From: Rhodobacteraceae bacterium bin131
Lineage (GTDB): Bacteria > Pseudomonadota > Alphaproteobacteria > Rhodobacterales > Rhodobacteraceae
DNA length: 64,000 nucleotides
Assembly: GCA_002239085.1 (NCBI GenBank)
Contig: MPNP01000005.1
Location: 1 to 64,000, forward strand
Direction of reading: 5' to 3'
How positions within the stretch are numbered: the first letter of the stretch is position 1; each line of letters starts with the position of its first letter. The position numbers and the translations under genes were made by a program. Below, piece by piece: positions 9,060 to 19,208 of this stretch. A model generated the notes under the pieces. The model saw nothing but the letters and a program-made list of their open reading frames with translations, ran no database searches and had not been told where the DNA came from.

Positions 9060-9155
9060 AGCCACTGATATCACTGGTCCAACCATTTGGGGATGACGAG
9101 TCTTCTAACCACTGATAAATTTAATTGCGGCACGAAAATCAAAGAAGAATATTTT

Positions 9156-9761
9156 ATGAAAAATCTTCCTCAATCAAAAGACAAAGTCTTGCTGCTTGCA
9201 TGTGGAGCACTCGCAAGTGAAATTCTTGAGATTATGAAATGCAATCAGTTAACTCACTTACATCTTCATTGCTTGCCTGCTAATTTGCATCTTTATCCTG
9301 CTCAAATTCCTCAGGCTGTTGAACAAGCAGTGTTGAAATATCGACAAGAATTCAAGGACATTTTCGTTGTTTATGCTGATTGCGGAACCGGTGGATTGCT
9401 TGCCAAAAAGTGTGAAGAATTAGGAGTTCAAATGGTACCTGGACCTCATTGTTACGCATTTTATGAGGGTCTTGATAAATTTGCAAAAAAGGCCGAAGAA
9501 GAAATTACTTCGTTTTATCTAACCGATTTTTTAGTCAGACAGTTTGAGGCTTTTGTCATCAAGCCACTCGGCCTTGATCGTCACCCCCAACTTAAAGACG
9601 ATTACTTTGGAAATTATACCAAACTAGTATATTTAGCCCAGACCCAAGACAGCAACCTTGACTACAAAGCTAATGAGTATGCAAAATATCTTGGCTTAGA
9701 ATATGAAAGACGATTTACTGGCTATGGTGACCTTGCTATTAACATCGCCAGTATTAACTAA
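9156..9761 (+). CDS. DUF1638 domain protein (corrinoid methyltransferase-associated)
   Basis: The protein has CGALASEI near the N-terminus, HCLPANLHLYPAQIP, then YADCGTGG and PGPHCYAFYEG: conserved Cys/His positions typical of DUF1638. I chose ATG 9156 (MKNLPQSKDK) because it has an AAAGAAG-type ribosome site and matches the family's start. The longer ORF from 9087 adds an unlikely N-terminal tail. Members are usually encoded beside MttB homologs and corrinoid proteins, as here. The conserved Cys/His suggest metal or corrinoid handling, but the biochemical role is not established. Confidence 0.85.
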   Translation: MKNLPQSKDKVLLLACGALASEILEIMKCNQLTHLHLHCLPANLHLYPAQIPQAVEQAVLKYRQEFKDIFVVYADCGTGGLLAKKCEELGVQMVPGPHCYAFYEGLDKFAKKAEEEITSFYLTDFLVRQFEAFVIKPLGLDRHPQLKDDYFGNYTKLVYLAQTQDSNLDYKANEYAKYLGLEYERRFTGYGDLAINIASIN

Positions 9762-9828
9762 TGGGTAATTAAAAACAAACTCACGTTATTGCGTAGAGTT
9801 ACCTAATGATCAACAAAAATTTTGGATA

Positions 9829-10146
9829 ATGAACATGAATACCTTTGATAAAAGAAGAAAAGCAGCCGAAAAAGGGTTTGAAATTGATCAAGCAACAAGC
9901 TTCAAAATTGATGTTCGAGCAAATAAATTGCTTGGAACCTGGGCCTCAAATAAACTCGGCCATAGCGGCGATGAAGAGGCAAATTATATCCAAGATGTAA
10001 TCAAGTCAGACTTTAAAGAAACGGGACGAGAAGATGTATATCGGAAGGTTATTGATGATCTTGAGGGTATTGTTGATGAAGCAACCATTCGCGAAGTTGG
10101 CGAGCGTTTCTATGAAGAAGCCAAAGAGCAAATTCTCTCTGAATGA
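9829..10146 (+). CDS. DUF1476 protein, ATP synthase inhibitor zeta-type subunit
   Basis: A 105-residue helical protein beginning MNMNTFDKRRKAAEKGFEIDQATSFKIDVRANKLLGTWA. This is characteristic of DUF1476, the alphaproteobacterial zeta subunit described in Paracoccus as an inhibitor of F1-ATPase. The N-terminal ~20 residues (FDKRRKAAEKGF) are the inhibitory segment in characterised members. In many alphaproteobacteria the gene lies beside purine genes, and purB lies just downstream on the other strand here. The second Met (9835) is an equally possible start. Confidence 0.9.
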   Translation: MNMNTFDKRRKAAEKGFEIDQATSFKIDVRANKLLGTWASNKLGHSGDEEANYIQDVIKSDFKETGREDVYRKVIDDLEGIVDEATIREVGERFYEEAKEQILSE

Positions 10147-10436
10147 TTCTACATTTATTTTGCAAGTTATTTACAATATCACCCAGACTTTGCTTCCAAG
10201 CTAGGACAAGTATAGTTTCCCAAGTGAGTGTGTTCCGCAAGGTACGCAATAGTAGCAAACAATCGCCACCAAGAAGAATGCATCAGCTTCGTAAAGGGAT
10301 TCAAATATATTTTCTAGCGACGAGCAACGGATGACATCCATAGCATAATCGCGATAATTGGCTAAATTGTAGCTCCGCCGAACCTTCAAGAGAATCTTGT
10401 TATTATACTGAAAAACTCCTTAATAAGATTTTGATA

Positions 10437-11753
10437 TCAAGCCGGATCAAATTCATTCAACAGACGTTCAAAAATAGTATCAACCCTTACATTAAGTACT
10501 AATGGGTCAAAGATTCTAACGAGCTCCTCCTCGCTCAACCATTCAGCATAGTCATCGTCAGACCTCAATTCAGTTAAAAAATCTAACCCATTCGCCATGG
10601 TTTTTTGTGCTGATTTCTGAACCATTCGATAGGCTTTTTCTTTGTTCAGGCCTTTTTCAATTAACCGAAGTAAAACTGGTTGGGAATAAGTTACACCATT
10701 CAGCAAATTAAGATTTTCCAACATTGATTGTTCGTTGATAACAAGGTTGGAAATAATTTGTGTCAACCTGTGAATAGCAAAATCAAGGGTTATTGTGGCA
10801 TCTGGACCTATAATCCTCTCTACCGAAGAATGCGACATATCTCTTTCCTGCCATAAAGAAACATTATCTAGAGCAGGGGATACATAGGCCTTTACCATTC
10901 GAGAAAGCCCAGTCACATTTTCTAGCAATATCGGATTTTTTTTATGAGGCATTGCCGAAGAGCCCTTTTGACTTGATGAAAATGATTCAGCAACTTCACT
11001 AATTTCAGTCATTTGCAACTGTCGAAGTTCAATACTAATTCGTTCAATTGATGACGCGATAACCCCGATTGTAGAGAAGTACATGGCATAGCGGTCTCGA
11101 GGAATAATTTGGGAAGAAATTGTCTCAACCGACAATCCCAATTTTCGGCAGACATATTCTTCGACATAGGGATTAATGTTGGTATAGTTTCCGACAGGAC
11201 CAGATAGCATTCCGACAGAAATTTCAGATTGAGCACGATTTAATCGATTACAGTTTCGTTGAACTTCAGCAAAAGCTCGTGCAAGCTTAAGCCCAAAGGT
11301 TGTTGGTTCTGCATGAATGCCGTGGCTTCTTCCAATACAAGGCGTATATTTATAATTGAGCGCCTTTGCTTGGAGTTCCGTACTCAATTTTTTTAATTGC
11401 CTAGTAAGCAATTCTGAGGCCGAAACTAATTGCAGGCCAAAGCAGGTATCAAGAATGTCCGATGAGGTAAGACCGTGATGATATTTTTCATTGGCAATTG
11501 AAGGGCAGATTTCTGTGACATACATTTGAAAAGCAATCGATTCGTGCTGAACGCTCTTCTCGATTGCTTTGATACGGTTCACATCGATTGGCTCTGGTTG
11601 AGAATTCCATAGCTCTTTAACGACTGATTCAGGAATTAAACCAATTTCCAGAAGTGCCTCACAAGCATAGGCTTCAATAATGTACCAAAGCCTAAACTTG
11701 TTTGCTTCAGACCAGACTTCGGTCATCTCCTTTAGAGCGTAACGCTTCAGCAT
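10437..11753 (-). CDS. purB: Adenylosuccinate lyase
   Basis: A 438-residue cytoplasmic enzyme of the fumarase/aspartase superfamily that acts twice in purine synthesis (SAICAR to AICAR, adenylosuccinate to AMP). The superfamily signature GSSAMPHKKNPI is present near residue 265, with the HGLTSSDILDT block near 95 and the GRSHGIHAEPTTFG block near 140 that contains the catalytic His. Full length for the family. No other pur gene is adjacent apart from the customary DUF1476 neighbour. Confidence 0.96.
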   Translation of the reverse strand: MLKRYALKEMTEVWSEANKFRLWYIIEAYACEALLEIGLIPESVVKELWNSQPEPIDVNRIKAIEKSVQHESIAFQMYVTEICPSIANEKYHHGLTSSDILDTCFGLQLVSASELLTRQLKKLSTELQAKALNYKYTPCIGRSHGIHAEPTTFGLKLARAFAEVQRNCNRLNRAQSEISVGMLSGPVGNYTNINPYVEEYVCRKLGLSVETISSQIIPRDRYAMYFSTIGVIASSIERISIELRQLQMTEISEVAESFSSSQKGSSAMPHKKNPILLENVTGLSRMVKAYVSPALDNVSLWQERDMSHSSVERIIGPDATITLDFAIHRLTQIISNLVINEQSMLENLNLLNGVTYSQPVLLRLIEKGLNKEKAYRMVQKSAQKTMANGLDFLTELRSDDDYAEWLSEEELVRIFDPLVLNVRVDTIFERLLNEFDPA

Positions 11754-11952
11754 CTAATATCTTTTAGCCAGTTTATGCCGAGTCACTCATTTGAATACTT
11801 TGGCGGAAATATCTGATTAGTTTTGACCTTGACTTCAATTTTAACATCACACGGGATAGCGATTACTTGGGCTTAATTTACTCAATATCAATGCGAAGTG
11901 TTCCGAATGTTGCTACGATTTAACGTGAAGAAATCAACTCAAATTATTGTTG

Positions 11953-12447
11953 TTAATCGTTTCGATAAGGGTCTTGATACTGCATGGCCATGTCCCAAGG
12001 CAAATAAATCCATGTATCCTGACTCACTTCTGTAATAAATATATCAACATACGGGCGTCCTTTCGGCTTTGCGTAAACTGTACAATAAGTGGCCTTTGGC
12101 AATAAAGAACGAATAAGCTCAAGTGTCTTTCCAGTATCAACAAGGTCATCGACAACCAAAATGTTCGTACCATCACCCATTAACTCCTTATCGGGATATT
12201 TTAAAACTTTGGGTTTGCCTTGATCCTGGTAATCGTAGCTCCAAATAGAAATTGTATCTAGGGTACGAATATTAAGTTCCCGGGCAATGATCATTGCCGG
12301 AAGCAACCCACCTCGCGAAACAGCTAGAATTGCCTTCCATTTGAGTTCTTTTTCTGAGTCGTCTAACCGCCAAGCCAAGGCCCGTGAATCTCGATGAACC
12401 TGGTCCCAGCCAACATTAAACCCTTTTTCGTTGGGCAGTAAACCCAT
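11953..12447 (-). CDS. gpt: Xanthine(-guanine) phosphoribosyltransferase
   Basis: A 164-residue purine salvage enzyme that transfers ribose 5-phosphate from PRPP to xanthine or guanine. The PRPP-binding motif [13 protein letters not shown] sits near residue 95, with an upstream [10 protein letters not shown] loop. The length and the C-terminal [10 protein letters not shown] fit the Gpt family. Its start lies 2 bp after the fabI stop, so the two are probably co-transcribed. Confidence 0.92.
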   Translation of the reverse strand: MGLLPNEKGFNVGWDQVHRDSRALAWRLDDSEKELKWKAILAVSRGGLLPAMIIARELNIRTLDTISIWSYDYQDQGKPKVLKYPDKELMGDGTNILVVDDLVDTGKTLELIRSLLPKATYCTVYAKPKGRPYVDIFITEVSQDTWIYLPWDMAMQYQDPYRND

Positions 12448-12449
12448 AA

Positions 12450-13265
12450 TTATCTCCCTGTGACAGCGTCAATATCGGGTGCATCAACTCGTTTCATTCC
12501 CACGACATGATAACCCGAATCAACATGTAAGATTTCACCAGTAACTGCTTTTCCAAGATCCGACAATAGATAGATTGCTGCATTACCGACATCTTCAGTG
12601 GTTATATTTTGTTGGAGTGGCGAATTCAATTCATTCCATTTCAGGATGTAGCGAAAATCGCCAATTCCCGAAGCAGCAAGCGTTTTGACAGTTCCGGCAG
12701 AAATGGCATTGACGCGTATTTTATTCCCACCCAAATCGGCCGCCAAATACCTGACTGAAGCTTCGAGCGCCGCTTTGGCAACACCCATAACATTATAATG
12801 AGGCATCACTTTTTCGGCTCCATAGTATGTCATGGTTAGAAGTGAACCACCGTTGGGCATCAGCTTTTCAGCACGTTGTGCAATTGCCGTGAATGAATAT
12901 ACGGAGATATTCATGGACACTTGGAAGTTATTTAGAGAGGTATCAACGTACCGCCCCCGCAGTTCATTCTTATCCGAAAATCCAATGGCATGAACAACAA
13001 AATCAATACTATCCCAAACTTGTCCAATCCTATCAAAAAGTTGGTCAATAGAGTTGGGGTCGCCTACATCACACTCAAAAACAAGGTCAGATTTGACCGA
13101 TTGTGCCAGAGGAGTTACACGGCGAAGCAAAACCTCGTTTTGATATGAAAATGCAAGTGAAGCTCCATGGTCGGAACAAGCTTTAGCAATTCCCCATGCG
13201 ATTGACTTGTCATTCGCCACTCCCATTATCAGTCCGCGCTTTCCATCCATTAGGGGCATGATCAA
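12450..13265 (-). CDS. fabI: Enoyl-[acyl-carrier-protein] reductase (NADH)
   Basis: FabI performs the last reduction of the fatty-acid elongation cycle. It is a short-chain dehydrogenase fold with the FabI-type cofactor motif [13 protein letters not shown] (near residue 15) and the catalytic Tyr-x6-Lys region in [25 protein letters not shown] (near 150). The C-terminus ([15 protein letters not shown]) is typical. Length 271 is normal. First gene of a likely fabI-gpt operon. Confidence 0.96.
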   Translation of the reverse strand: MIMPLMDGKRGLIMGVANDKSIAWGIAKACSDHGASLAFSYQNEVLLRRVTPLAQSVKSDLVFECDVGDPNSIDQLFDRIGQVWDSIDFVVHAIGFSDKNELRGRYVDTSLNNFQVSMNISVYSFTAIAQRAEKLMPNGGSLLTMTYYGAEKVMPHYNVMGVAKAALEASVRYLAADLGGNKIRVNAISAGTVKTLAASGIGDFRYILKWNELNSPLQQNITTEDVGNAAIYLLSDLGKAVTGEILHVDSGYHVVGMKRVDAPDIDAVTGR

Positions 13266-13404
13266 AACTCAACTTTCAAGAAAAAGATTACTTGTTAGAG
13301 ATTTAGGATTTATCAAAAAACAGTTAATACAGTTGTAAATAAAGTATCAAGATTATTCTCAATACAATAAACATCTTCATCAAAATTTTACAGGCCACTT
13401 TTCC

Positions 13405-13992
13405 ATGGAATTGAGTAAAGACCCTTTTGAAATTATTGAAAACTGGATGCAAATTGCTAAGGACGCAGGAATTCCAGATCATAATGCTATGGCTATGGCT
13501 ACTGCTGATGCCAACAGCATACCTAATGTCCGCGTGGTTTTACTTAAAGAAATTGATACACGAGGATTGATATTCTACACTAATTATGAAAGTATTAAGG
13601 GTCAAGAACTCGTATCGAATCAGCGAGCCGCAATTGCCATACATTGGCGAACCTTAAAAAGACAAATTCGAGTGCGTGGTGATGTTGAGGTTCTCGAATC
13701 AGAAAAATCCGACCTCTACTTTAATTCACGCCCATTAGGAAGCCGCTACAGTGCGTGGGCATCAAAACAATCTCAGCCGTTATCATCAAGAGAACAGTTT
13801 GAAGCAGAAATTGAAAATATAAGCCAGAAATATGCTCAAAATCCACCGCGGCCTAAATTTTGGGGAGGGTTTCGTCTGAAACCATTTGAAATTGAATTTT
13901 GGAAAGAACTTGACTATCGTCGCCATGACCGATTCAGATGGACAAGAGTATCACCAAGCTCAAATTGGTCAGTTCAAAGACTTTACCCTTGA
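13405..13992 (+). CDS. pdxH: Pyridoxamine 5'-phosphate oxidase
   Basis: A 195-residue FMN flavoprotein that oxidises pyridoxamine/pyridoxine phosphate to pyridoxal phosphate. The FMN-binding stretch RVVLLKEIDTRGLIFYTNYESIKGQEL (residues ~48-75), the SRYSAWASKQSQPL block and the C-terminal R...QRLYP signature are all visible. The arrangement opposite fabI matches many alphaproteobacteria. The ATG at 13405 gives the standard N-terminus. Confidence 0.95.
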   Translation: MELSKDPFEIIENWMQIAKDAGIPDHNAMAMATADANSIPNVRVVLLKEIDTRGLIFYTNYESIKGQELVSNQRAAIAIHWRTLKRQIRVRGDVEVLESEKSDLYFNSRPLGSRYSAWASKQSQPLSSREQFEAEIENISQKYAQNPPRPKFWGGFRLKPFEIEFWKELDYRRHDRFRWTRVSPSSNWSVQRLYP

Positions 13993-14023
13993 TTATTCAA
14001 TATAAATTTCATACACAAAAGCC

Positions 14024-14527
14024 ATGATGAATACCTTTAGAATAAGCATTTTTTTATTGCTATTGGGGGTAATGGTCACGGCTTTCACTCCTGCTTTTGC
14101 CGCGTGTTCGAATAATTTTATTGAAATCAAAGGCGAAAACAGGTCGAGTCGCTTTAAAGTTGAAATTGCCGATACCCCAGAATTAAGGCAAAAAGGACTT
14201 ATGTTTCGGGAATACCTAGCCACGACACATGGCATGCTGTTTATCTTTGATACTCCCGATAAAGTTGGCTTTTGGATGAAAAATACTCCAATTCCACTTG
14301 ATATTATTTTTATTAATGCGAATGGACGCATTGCAAGAATTGCCCGTCAAACCGAGCCGTATTCACTTGACTTAATTGAAGGAGGCAGCGATTCCATACA
14401 ATATGTTTTGGAAATTAATGGAAATGCGGCTCAACAATTTGGTATCCAGGAAGGGGATTCCACTCGCCATCCCCGATTTAATCAGGAATTATCGGTTTGG
14501 CCTTGTAAAAATCATACCGGGTCATAA
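14024..14527 (+). CDS. Exported DUF192 family protein
   Basis: A 167-residue protein with a clear signal peptide (MMNTFRISIFLLLLGVMVTAFTPAFA, cleavage before ACS). It is followed by a single DUF192 domain containing VEIADTPELRQKGLMFREYLATTHGMLFIF and FWMKNTPIPLDIIFI. DUF192 proteins are small, exported and of unknown biochemical function. It starts 31 bp after pdxH and may share its transcript. The minus-strand ORF overlapping it is a shadow. Confidence 0.9.
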   Translation: MMNTFRISIFLLLLGVMVTAFTPAFAACSNNFIEIKGENRSSRFKVEIADTPELRQKGLMFREYLATTHGMLFIFDTPDKVGFWMKNTPIPLDIIFINANGRIARIARQTEPYSLDLIEGGSDSIQYVLEINGNAAQQFGIQEGDSTRHPRFNQELSVWPCKNHTGS

Positions 14528-14551
14528 TTCATCACAAGTGAATTTCATAAG

Positions 14552-14628
14552 CGGGGCGTAGCGCAGCTTGGTAGCGCAACAGTTTTGGGAACTGTAGGTC
14601 GTTGGTTCAAATCCAATCGCCCCGACCA
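14552..14628 (+). tRNA. tRNA-Pro (TGG)
   Basis: The acceptor stem CGGGGCG/CGCCCCG is perfect with discriminator A and encoded CCA. The D-arm GCGCAGCTTGGTAGCGC and T-arm GTTGGTTCAAATCCAAT are standard. The anticodon loop TTTTGGGA gives anticodon TGG, proline. Confidence 0.95.
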
Positions 14629-14972
14629 TCCTCGGCTTCAATATCCTCTTTTCAATAAATTTTGAATTTGAACACAATTAGCTTGTGAGTTTGAAGTTTC
14701 TTCAATTTTTAAGTTCATTGTGATTCGGTTGATAACTTTTTACGACAACCCCCGACAAATTAAGGAAAATGTAATTTGTTGGCCTCTTGCACTTCCGCTT
14801 TGCAAATATTGAGTGGAAAACTTTTATTTGCCTGATTTATTGGGAATAACTACACTTGTGTGATGGCTCGCAATATTTCTAATTTCAGTATCGGAATATT
14901 TCCATATAGTATAACTCTTCTACACCACTAAGTTTCAATATATTGATTATTCACACTATTTTTATACAATAT
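14629..14972. other. Intergenic region upstream of nrdJ
   Basis: AT-rich, no ORF. I looked for an adenosylcobalamin riboswitch and for a perfect NrdR-box pair and saw neither. ACACTATTTTTATACA (about 14951-14967) is only a weak NrdR-box-like sequence. Confidence 0.4.
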
Positions 14973-15010
14973 AAGGTAAAGTGTCAGGAAGAAGGTAAAG
15001 TGTCAGGAAG
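14973..15010 (+). repeat. 19-bp tandem duplication over the nrdJ ribosome-binding site
   Basis: AAGGTAAAGTGTCAGGAAG occurs twice head-to-tail, immediately followed by GGAATCATG, the nrdJ start. Each copy carries a CAGGAAG Shine-Dalgarno-like core, so the duplication leaves two potential ribosome-loading sites, with the proximal one at normal spacing. Confidence 0.9.
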
Positions 15011-15016
15011 GGAATC

Positions 15017-18000
15017 ATGAAAATATCGCGGTTATACACGCAAAAAAATTACTCACCTTATGTAACGATTAAGTTTACAACGACAAATTCACAAATAACC
15101 AACCCCGATGGTTCCGTTGTATTTTCACTTAAGGACATTATTGTTCCAGAAAACTGGAGTCAAACGGCAGTTGATGTTCTTGCGCAAAAATACTTTCGAA
15201 AAGCCGGCGTACCCAAGTGTTTAAAGCGATCAAATGAAAAGGGAATTCCAAAATTTTTACAGCCAAGTGTTCCTGACCAACAAGCTCTCGAAGCCATTCC
15301 TGAAAGCGAGCGGTTTGGTATGGAAAAATCGGCTATCCAAGTTTTTGACCGGTTAGCCGGAGCTTGGACATACTGGGGTTGGAAAGGAAAGTATTTTTCT
15401 TCTGTCAGTGATGCCCAAGCTTTTTATGATGAATTGCGCTACATTCTGGCTACCCAAAAGGCCGCGCCGAATTCGCCCCAGTGGTTTAATACAGGTTTGC
15501 ATTGGGCGTATGGAATTTCAGGAGATAGCCAAGGTCATTATTATGTAGATGTTAAATCTGGAAAAACTCGAAAATCTGAAAGTTCCTATTATCGTCCTCA
15601 ACCCCATGCCTGCTTTATCCAGTCTGTAAATGATGATTTGGTCAATGAGGGCGGGATCATGGACTTGTGGTCCCGTGAAGCTCGTTTATTCAAGTTTGGT
15701 TCAGGAACTGGCACCAATTTTTCTAATATCCGTGGAGCTAACGAGCCATTAGCAAGTGGCGGCAAATCAAGTGGATTGATGAGTTTTCTTGGTATTGGTG
15801 ACCGAGCCGCTGGGGCAATAAAATCAGGTGGAACAACCCGACGGGCCGCCAAGATGGTGATCTGTGATATCGATCATCCCGATATCAATAGTTTTATTAG
15901 TTGGAAAGACCGGGAAGAGCACAAAGTGGCTTCACTCGTTGCTGGTTCCAAGTCAATTTCAAAACATCTCAATGCTATTTTTCGTGCTGTAAGTCAATCG
16001 GATGATACGCGTCAAAAGGCAACTGACCCAAGTCACAACCTAGAGTTACGAAAGGCCATTGCTAAAGCAAGACAAGCTATGGTTCCTGATGGCTTTATCA
16101 ATCGCATATTGCAGTTTGCCAAGCAGGGATTTAACTCCATGGATTTTGACATAATTGATTCCGACTGGCAGTCAGAGGGCTATTTAACTGTTTCAGGACA
16201 AAATTCTAATAACTCGGTCAGAGTGACTGATAATTTCATGAGTGCGGCTCGAAACGACCAGGATTGGGATTTGACCTACAGAACGACCGGTGAAGTCGCT
16301 GAAACGGTAAGGGCTAAAGACCTGTGGGAACAGATTGCGCAGTCAGCTTGGTCATGTGCTGACCCTGGAGTGCAATACCATGATACAATTAATGCGTGGC
16401 ACACTTGTCCAAAGAGCGGTGCTATACGAGCGTCAAACCCGTGCTCTGAATATATGTTTTTGGATGATACCGCTTGTAACCTAGCTTCATTAAATCTATT
16501 GAGTTTTTACCGCGACGGAAATTTTGACTCCAATGACTTTTCCCATGCTACACGATTGATGACCATTGTTTTAGAGATTTCGGTACACATGGCGCAATTC
16601 CCATCCAAGCAAATTGCCGAATTATCGCATCGTTACAGAACTCTTGGGCTAGGATATGCAAATCTTGGTGGTTTATTGATGACCATGGGTTTACCATACG
16701 ATTCTATTAAAGGGAGGGCTTTGTGTTCGGCAATTACGGCTTTAATGACGGGTTTAAGTTATAAAACCTCGGCTGATATGGCGGCTGAACTCGGCGCTTT
16801 TGATGGGTATGAGTTCAACTCGGATGCCATGTTAAGAGTTATACGGAATCACCGTAATGCTGCACTTGGTGAGCAATCTGGATATGAAGACATCAATGTC
16901 AAACCAGTTCCACTTGAGCGAGACTATTGCCCCAACAAAGAACTCGTTGAGCGCGCCATTAGCGCTTGGGATGCCGCTCTTAATTTGGGAAAAAAGCACG
17001 GTTACCGTAACGCCCAGGTCAGTGTGATCGCTCCAACAGGAACAATTGGTCTCGTAATGGATTGTGATACGACAGGAATTGAACCTGATTTTGCTTTGGT
17101 GAAGTATAAGTCACTTGCGGGGGGAGGATATTTCAAGATTATCAATCGCTCGGTGCCACCCGCTTTGCAGTCTCTAGGCTATTCAAAATCCCAAATTGAA
17201 GACATCGTTAATTATGCCGTTGGTACATCTTCACTTAAGGACTCACCTCATATCAATCTTGAATCTTTAGAAGAGAAGGGGTTTAAGAAAAAAGATTTAC
17301 TGGCAATTGAAGATATACTACATTCCTTTATGGACATACGATTTGTCTTTACACCTGATAGATTTGGCAAAGGATTTTGTGTTGAGGTTTTAGGAATACC
17401 CCTTGAACGATTAACTGACCTAGGATTTGACCTGCTTTCCGAAATTGGCTTTACCCATGAACAAATTGAAGAAGCCAATAACTATATCTGTGGTACAAAA
17501 ACCCTAGAAGGTGCCCCCCATCTTGAAAATAAAGACCTCCCGGTGTTTGATTGTGCCAACCCCAATGGCAAAAAAGGTAAACGGTGCTTGAACTACAAGA
17601 GCCATATTGAAATGGTCGCCGCGGCCCAGAGTTTTATTTCTGGTGCGATTTCAAAGACAATCAATCTTCCAGCGAATGCAACAGTTGAGGACTGTAAGAT
17701 TGCCTATCAGTTGTCTTGGGACTTGGGCGTTAAAGCTGTCGCTTTATATCGTGATGGTTCCAAATTAAGTCAGCCGCTATCAACCTTCATGGGTGATTTT
17801 TCGGATATTGCCGACGCCGCTCAATTGGATGAAGCAGATTCAACTTCAAAGCTGTTGAAACTTTCTAGAGAGATGGTTGTTAAACGACAGGCGCTCGAAA
17901 ATCGACGCTATGGATACACCCAGAAGGCCATGGTGGGTAATCATAAAGTCTATTTGCGAACTGGTGAATATGAGGACGGTTCCTTGGGTGAGATTTTTAT

Positions 18001-18535
18001 TGATATGCATAAGGAGGGCGCGAGTTTTGGTGCCATGATGAATAACTTTGCAATCGCGATTTCAATCGGATTGCAATACGGAGTTCCACTCAGTATTTTC
18101 GTCAATGCCTTTGAAGGAACACGGTTTGAACCCTCAGGCTTTGTTGTTGGCAACAATAAAATTAAGTCAGCAATGTCAATCTTGGATTATATTTTTAAAG
18201 AATTGGCTTTGACTTACTTAGACCGACAGGACTTATCAAATGTAGCCCAAGAGGAAGATGCTGTCACTGACCGCTTTCGAGTCAACGATACTTCACAAGC
18301 TTTACAAAGTAATCATTCCGACGATACACAATCAATCAGTTCGGTCAATCAAAGTAGTGGTGCCGAAGTGATTGCAATGCAGAACTATCGCTCAAGCTCA
18401 GGATCTGTATCCAATCATTCAGCTGCATTGGGTTATTCTGGGGATGTGTGTGGCAACTGCGGAAATTATACCCTTATCAGGAGCGGTACATGTATGCTTT
18501 GTAAAACCTGTGGATCAACTTCTGGATGTAGTTAA
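15017..18535 (+). CDS. nrdJ: Adenosylcobalamin-dependent (class II) ribonucleotide reductase
   Basis: This 1172-residue enzyme reduces ribonucleotides using coenzyme B12, with or without oxygen. Visible landmarks are [15 protein letters not shown], the [10 protein letters not shown] cysteine, the active-site [21 protein letters not shown], and APTGTIGL with [20 protein letters not shown] long C-terminal extension ends in a Cys-rich zinc-ribbon-like tail ([22 protein letters not shown]) thought to help re-reduce the active site. Size and architecture match the long alphaproteobacterial form. No class I subunits occur in the window. The two 'hairpin' regions near residues 735-835 contain a repeated helix motif ([11 protein letters not shown] / [11 protein letters not shown]), which is normal for the family. 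Confidence 0.96.
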   Translation: MKISRLYTQKNYSPYVTIKFTTTNSQITNPDGSVVFSLKDIIVPENWSQTAVDVLAQKYFRKAGVPKCLKRSNEKGIPKFLQPSVPDQQALEAIPESERFGMEKSAIQVFDRLAGAWTYWGWKGKYFSSVSDAQAFYDELRYILATQKAAPNSPQWFNTGLHWAYGISGDSQGHYYVDVKSGKTRKSESSYYRPQPHACFIQSVNDDLVNEGGIMDLWSREARLFKFGSGTGTNFSNIRGANEPLASGGKSSGLMSFLGIGDRAAGAIKSGGTTRRAAKMVICDIDHPDINSFISWKDREEHKVASLVAGSKSISKHLNAIFRAVSQSDDTRQKATDPSHNLELRKAIAKARQAMVPDGFINRILQFAKQGFNSMDFDIIDSDWQSEGYLTVSGQNSNNSVRVTDNFMSAARNDQDWDLTYRTTGEVAETVRAKDLWEQIAQSAWSCADPGVQYHDTINAWHTCPKSGAIRASNPCSEYMFLDDTACNLASLNLLSFYRDGNFDSNDFSHATRLMTIVLEISVHMAQFPSKQIAELSHRYRTLGLGYANLGGLLMTMGLPYDSIKGRALCSAITALMTGLSYKTSADMAAELGAFDGYEFNSDAMLRVIRNHRNAALGEQSGYEDINVKPVPLERDYCPNKELVERAISAWDAALNLGKKHGYRNAQVSVIAPTGTIGLVMDCDTTGIEPDFALVKYKSLAGGGYFKIINRSVPPALQSLGYSKSQIEDIVNYAVGTSSLKDSPHINLESLEEKGFKKKDLLAIEDILHSFMDIRFVFTPDRFGKGFCVEVLGIPLERLTDLGFDLLSEIGFTHEQIEEANNYICGTKTLEGAPHLENKDLPVFDCANPNGKKGKRCLNYKSHIEMVAAAQSFISGAISKTINLPANATVEDCKIAYQLSWDLGVKAVALYRDGSKLSQPLSTFMGDFSDIADAAQLDEADSTSKLLKLSREMVVKRQALENRRYGYTQKAMVGNHKVYLRTGEYEDGSLGEIFIDMHKEGASFGAMMNNFAIAISIGLQYGVPLSIFVNAFEGTRFEPSGFVVGNNKIKSAMSILDYIFKELALTYLDRQDLSNVAQEEDAVTDRFRVNDTSQALQSNHSDDTQSISSVNQSSGAEVIAMQNYRSSSGSVSNHSAALGYSGDVCGNCGNYTLIRSGTCMLCKTCGSTSGCS

Positions 18536-18627
18536 CACGCTTTAATTGAATCAATATTACAACCGAAGTGCGACTCAATCCTATCATTAGCTTGCGCACG
18601 AAATAGGGGAGGGAAATCAAGAATATG

Positions 18628-19197
18628 TTAGCTTGTATTGGTTCCTCGCCCCATTCCGACTACTCCAGTCCGAGCGATTTCAACTAAACCCAATGGTTCC
18701 ATCAATTCCGAAAACTTGTTGATTTTTTCGGTCACACCGGTGATTTCGAAAATAAAACTCTCAAGTGTTGAATCGACAACTTTTGCTCTGAATATGTCTG
18801 CCAAGCGAAGTGCTTCAACTCTTTTCTTGCCATGACCGCGTACCTTTAACAAGGCCATTTCTCTCTCAACCGATGGCCCTTCAATGGTTAAATCATGCAC
18901 TTCATAAACTGGAATGATCCGAGCTAACTGCGCTTTAATTTGTATAATCACCGAGGGCTTGCCACTAGTCACAATTGTGATGCGGGATAATTTACCGACG
19001 CGATCAACCTCGGAAACAGTCAAGCTCTCAATGTTATAGCCACGACTCGAAAAAAGACCAATGACCCGAGCCAGTACACCGGCTTCATTATCAACCAGCA
19101 CTGTAATGGTATGAGTTTCATTGATGTCCTGATTAGGACTTCGCAGATCATAGGCTGACTTCCGGGATGTACCCTTTTTGATTTTAAGTGAATTCAT
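18628..19197 (-). CDS. ilvH: Acetolactate synthase, small regulatory subunit
   Basis: A 189-residue regulatory partner of acetolactate synthase in branched-chain amino acid synthesis. An N-terminal ACT domain (HTITVLVDNEAGVLARVIGLFSSRGYNIESLTV) is followed by the typical C-terminal ALS domain (RADIFRAKVVDSTLESFIFEITG). It follows ilvI by 11 bp on the same strand and is co-transcribed. The first ~25 residues are a short basic extension that alphaproteobacterial homologs often have. Confidence 0.95.
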   Translation of the reverse strand: MNSLKIKKGTSRKSAYDLRSPNQDINETHTITVLVDNEAGVLARVIGLFSSRGYNIESLTVSEVDRVGKLSRITIVTSGKPSVIIQIKAQLARIIPVYEVHDLTIEGPSVEREMALLKVRGHGKKRVEALRLADIFRAKVVDSTLESFIFEITGVTEKINKFSELMEPLGLVEIARTGVVGMGRGTNTS

Positions 19198-19208
19198 GAC
19201 ATTTTCCC

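Noticed and set aside
13993-14331. 112-codon minus-strand ORF
   Set aside because: Antisense to the DUF192 gene, which has a clear signal peptide and family motifs.
14940-14972. Possible NrdR box upstream of nrdJ
   Set aside because: Only about two thirds of the consensus matches and no second box at the required spacing is visible.
14629-15016. Adenosylcobalamin riboswitch upstream of nrdJ
   Set aside because: No B12-box-like core sequence was found in the leader.
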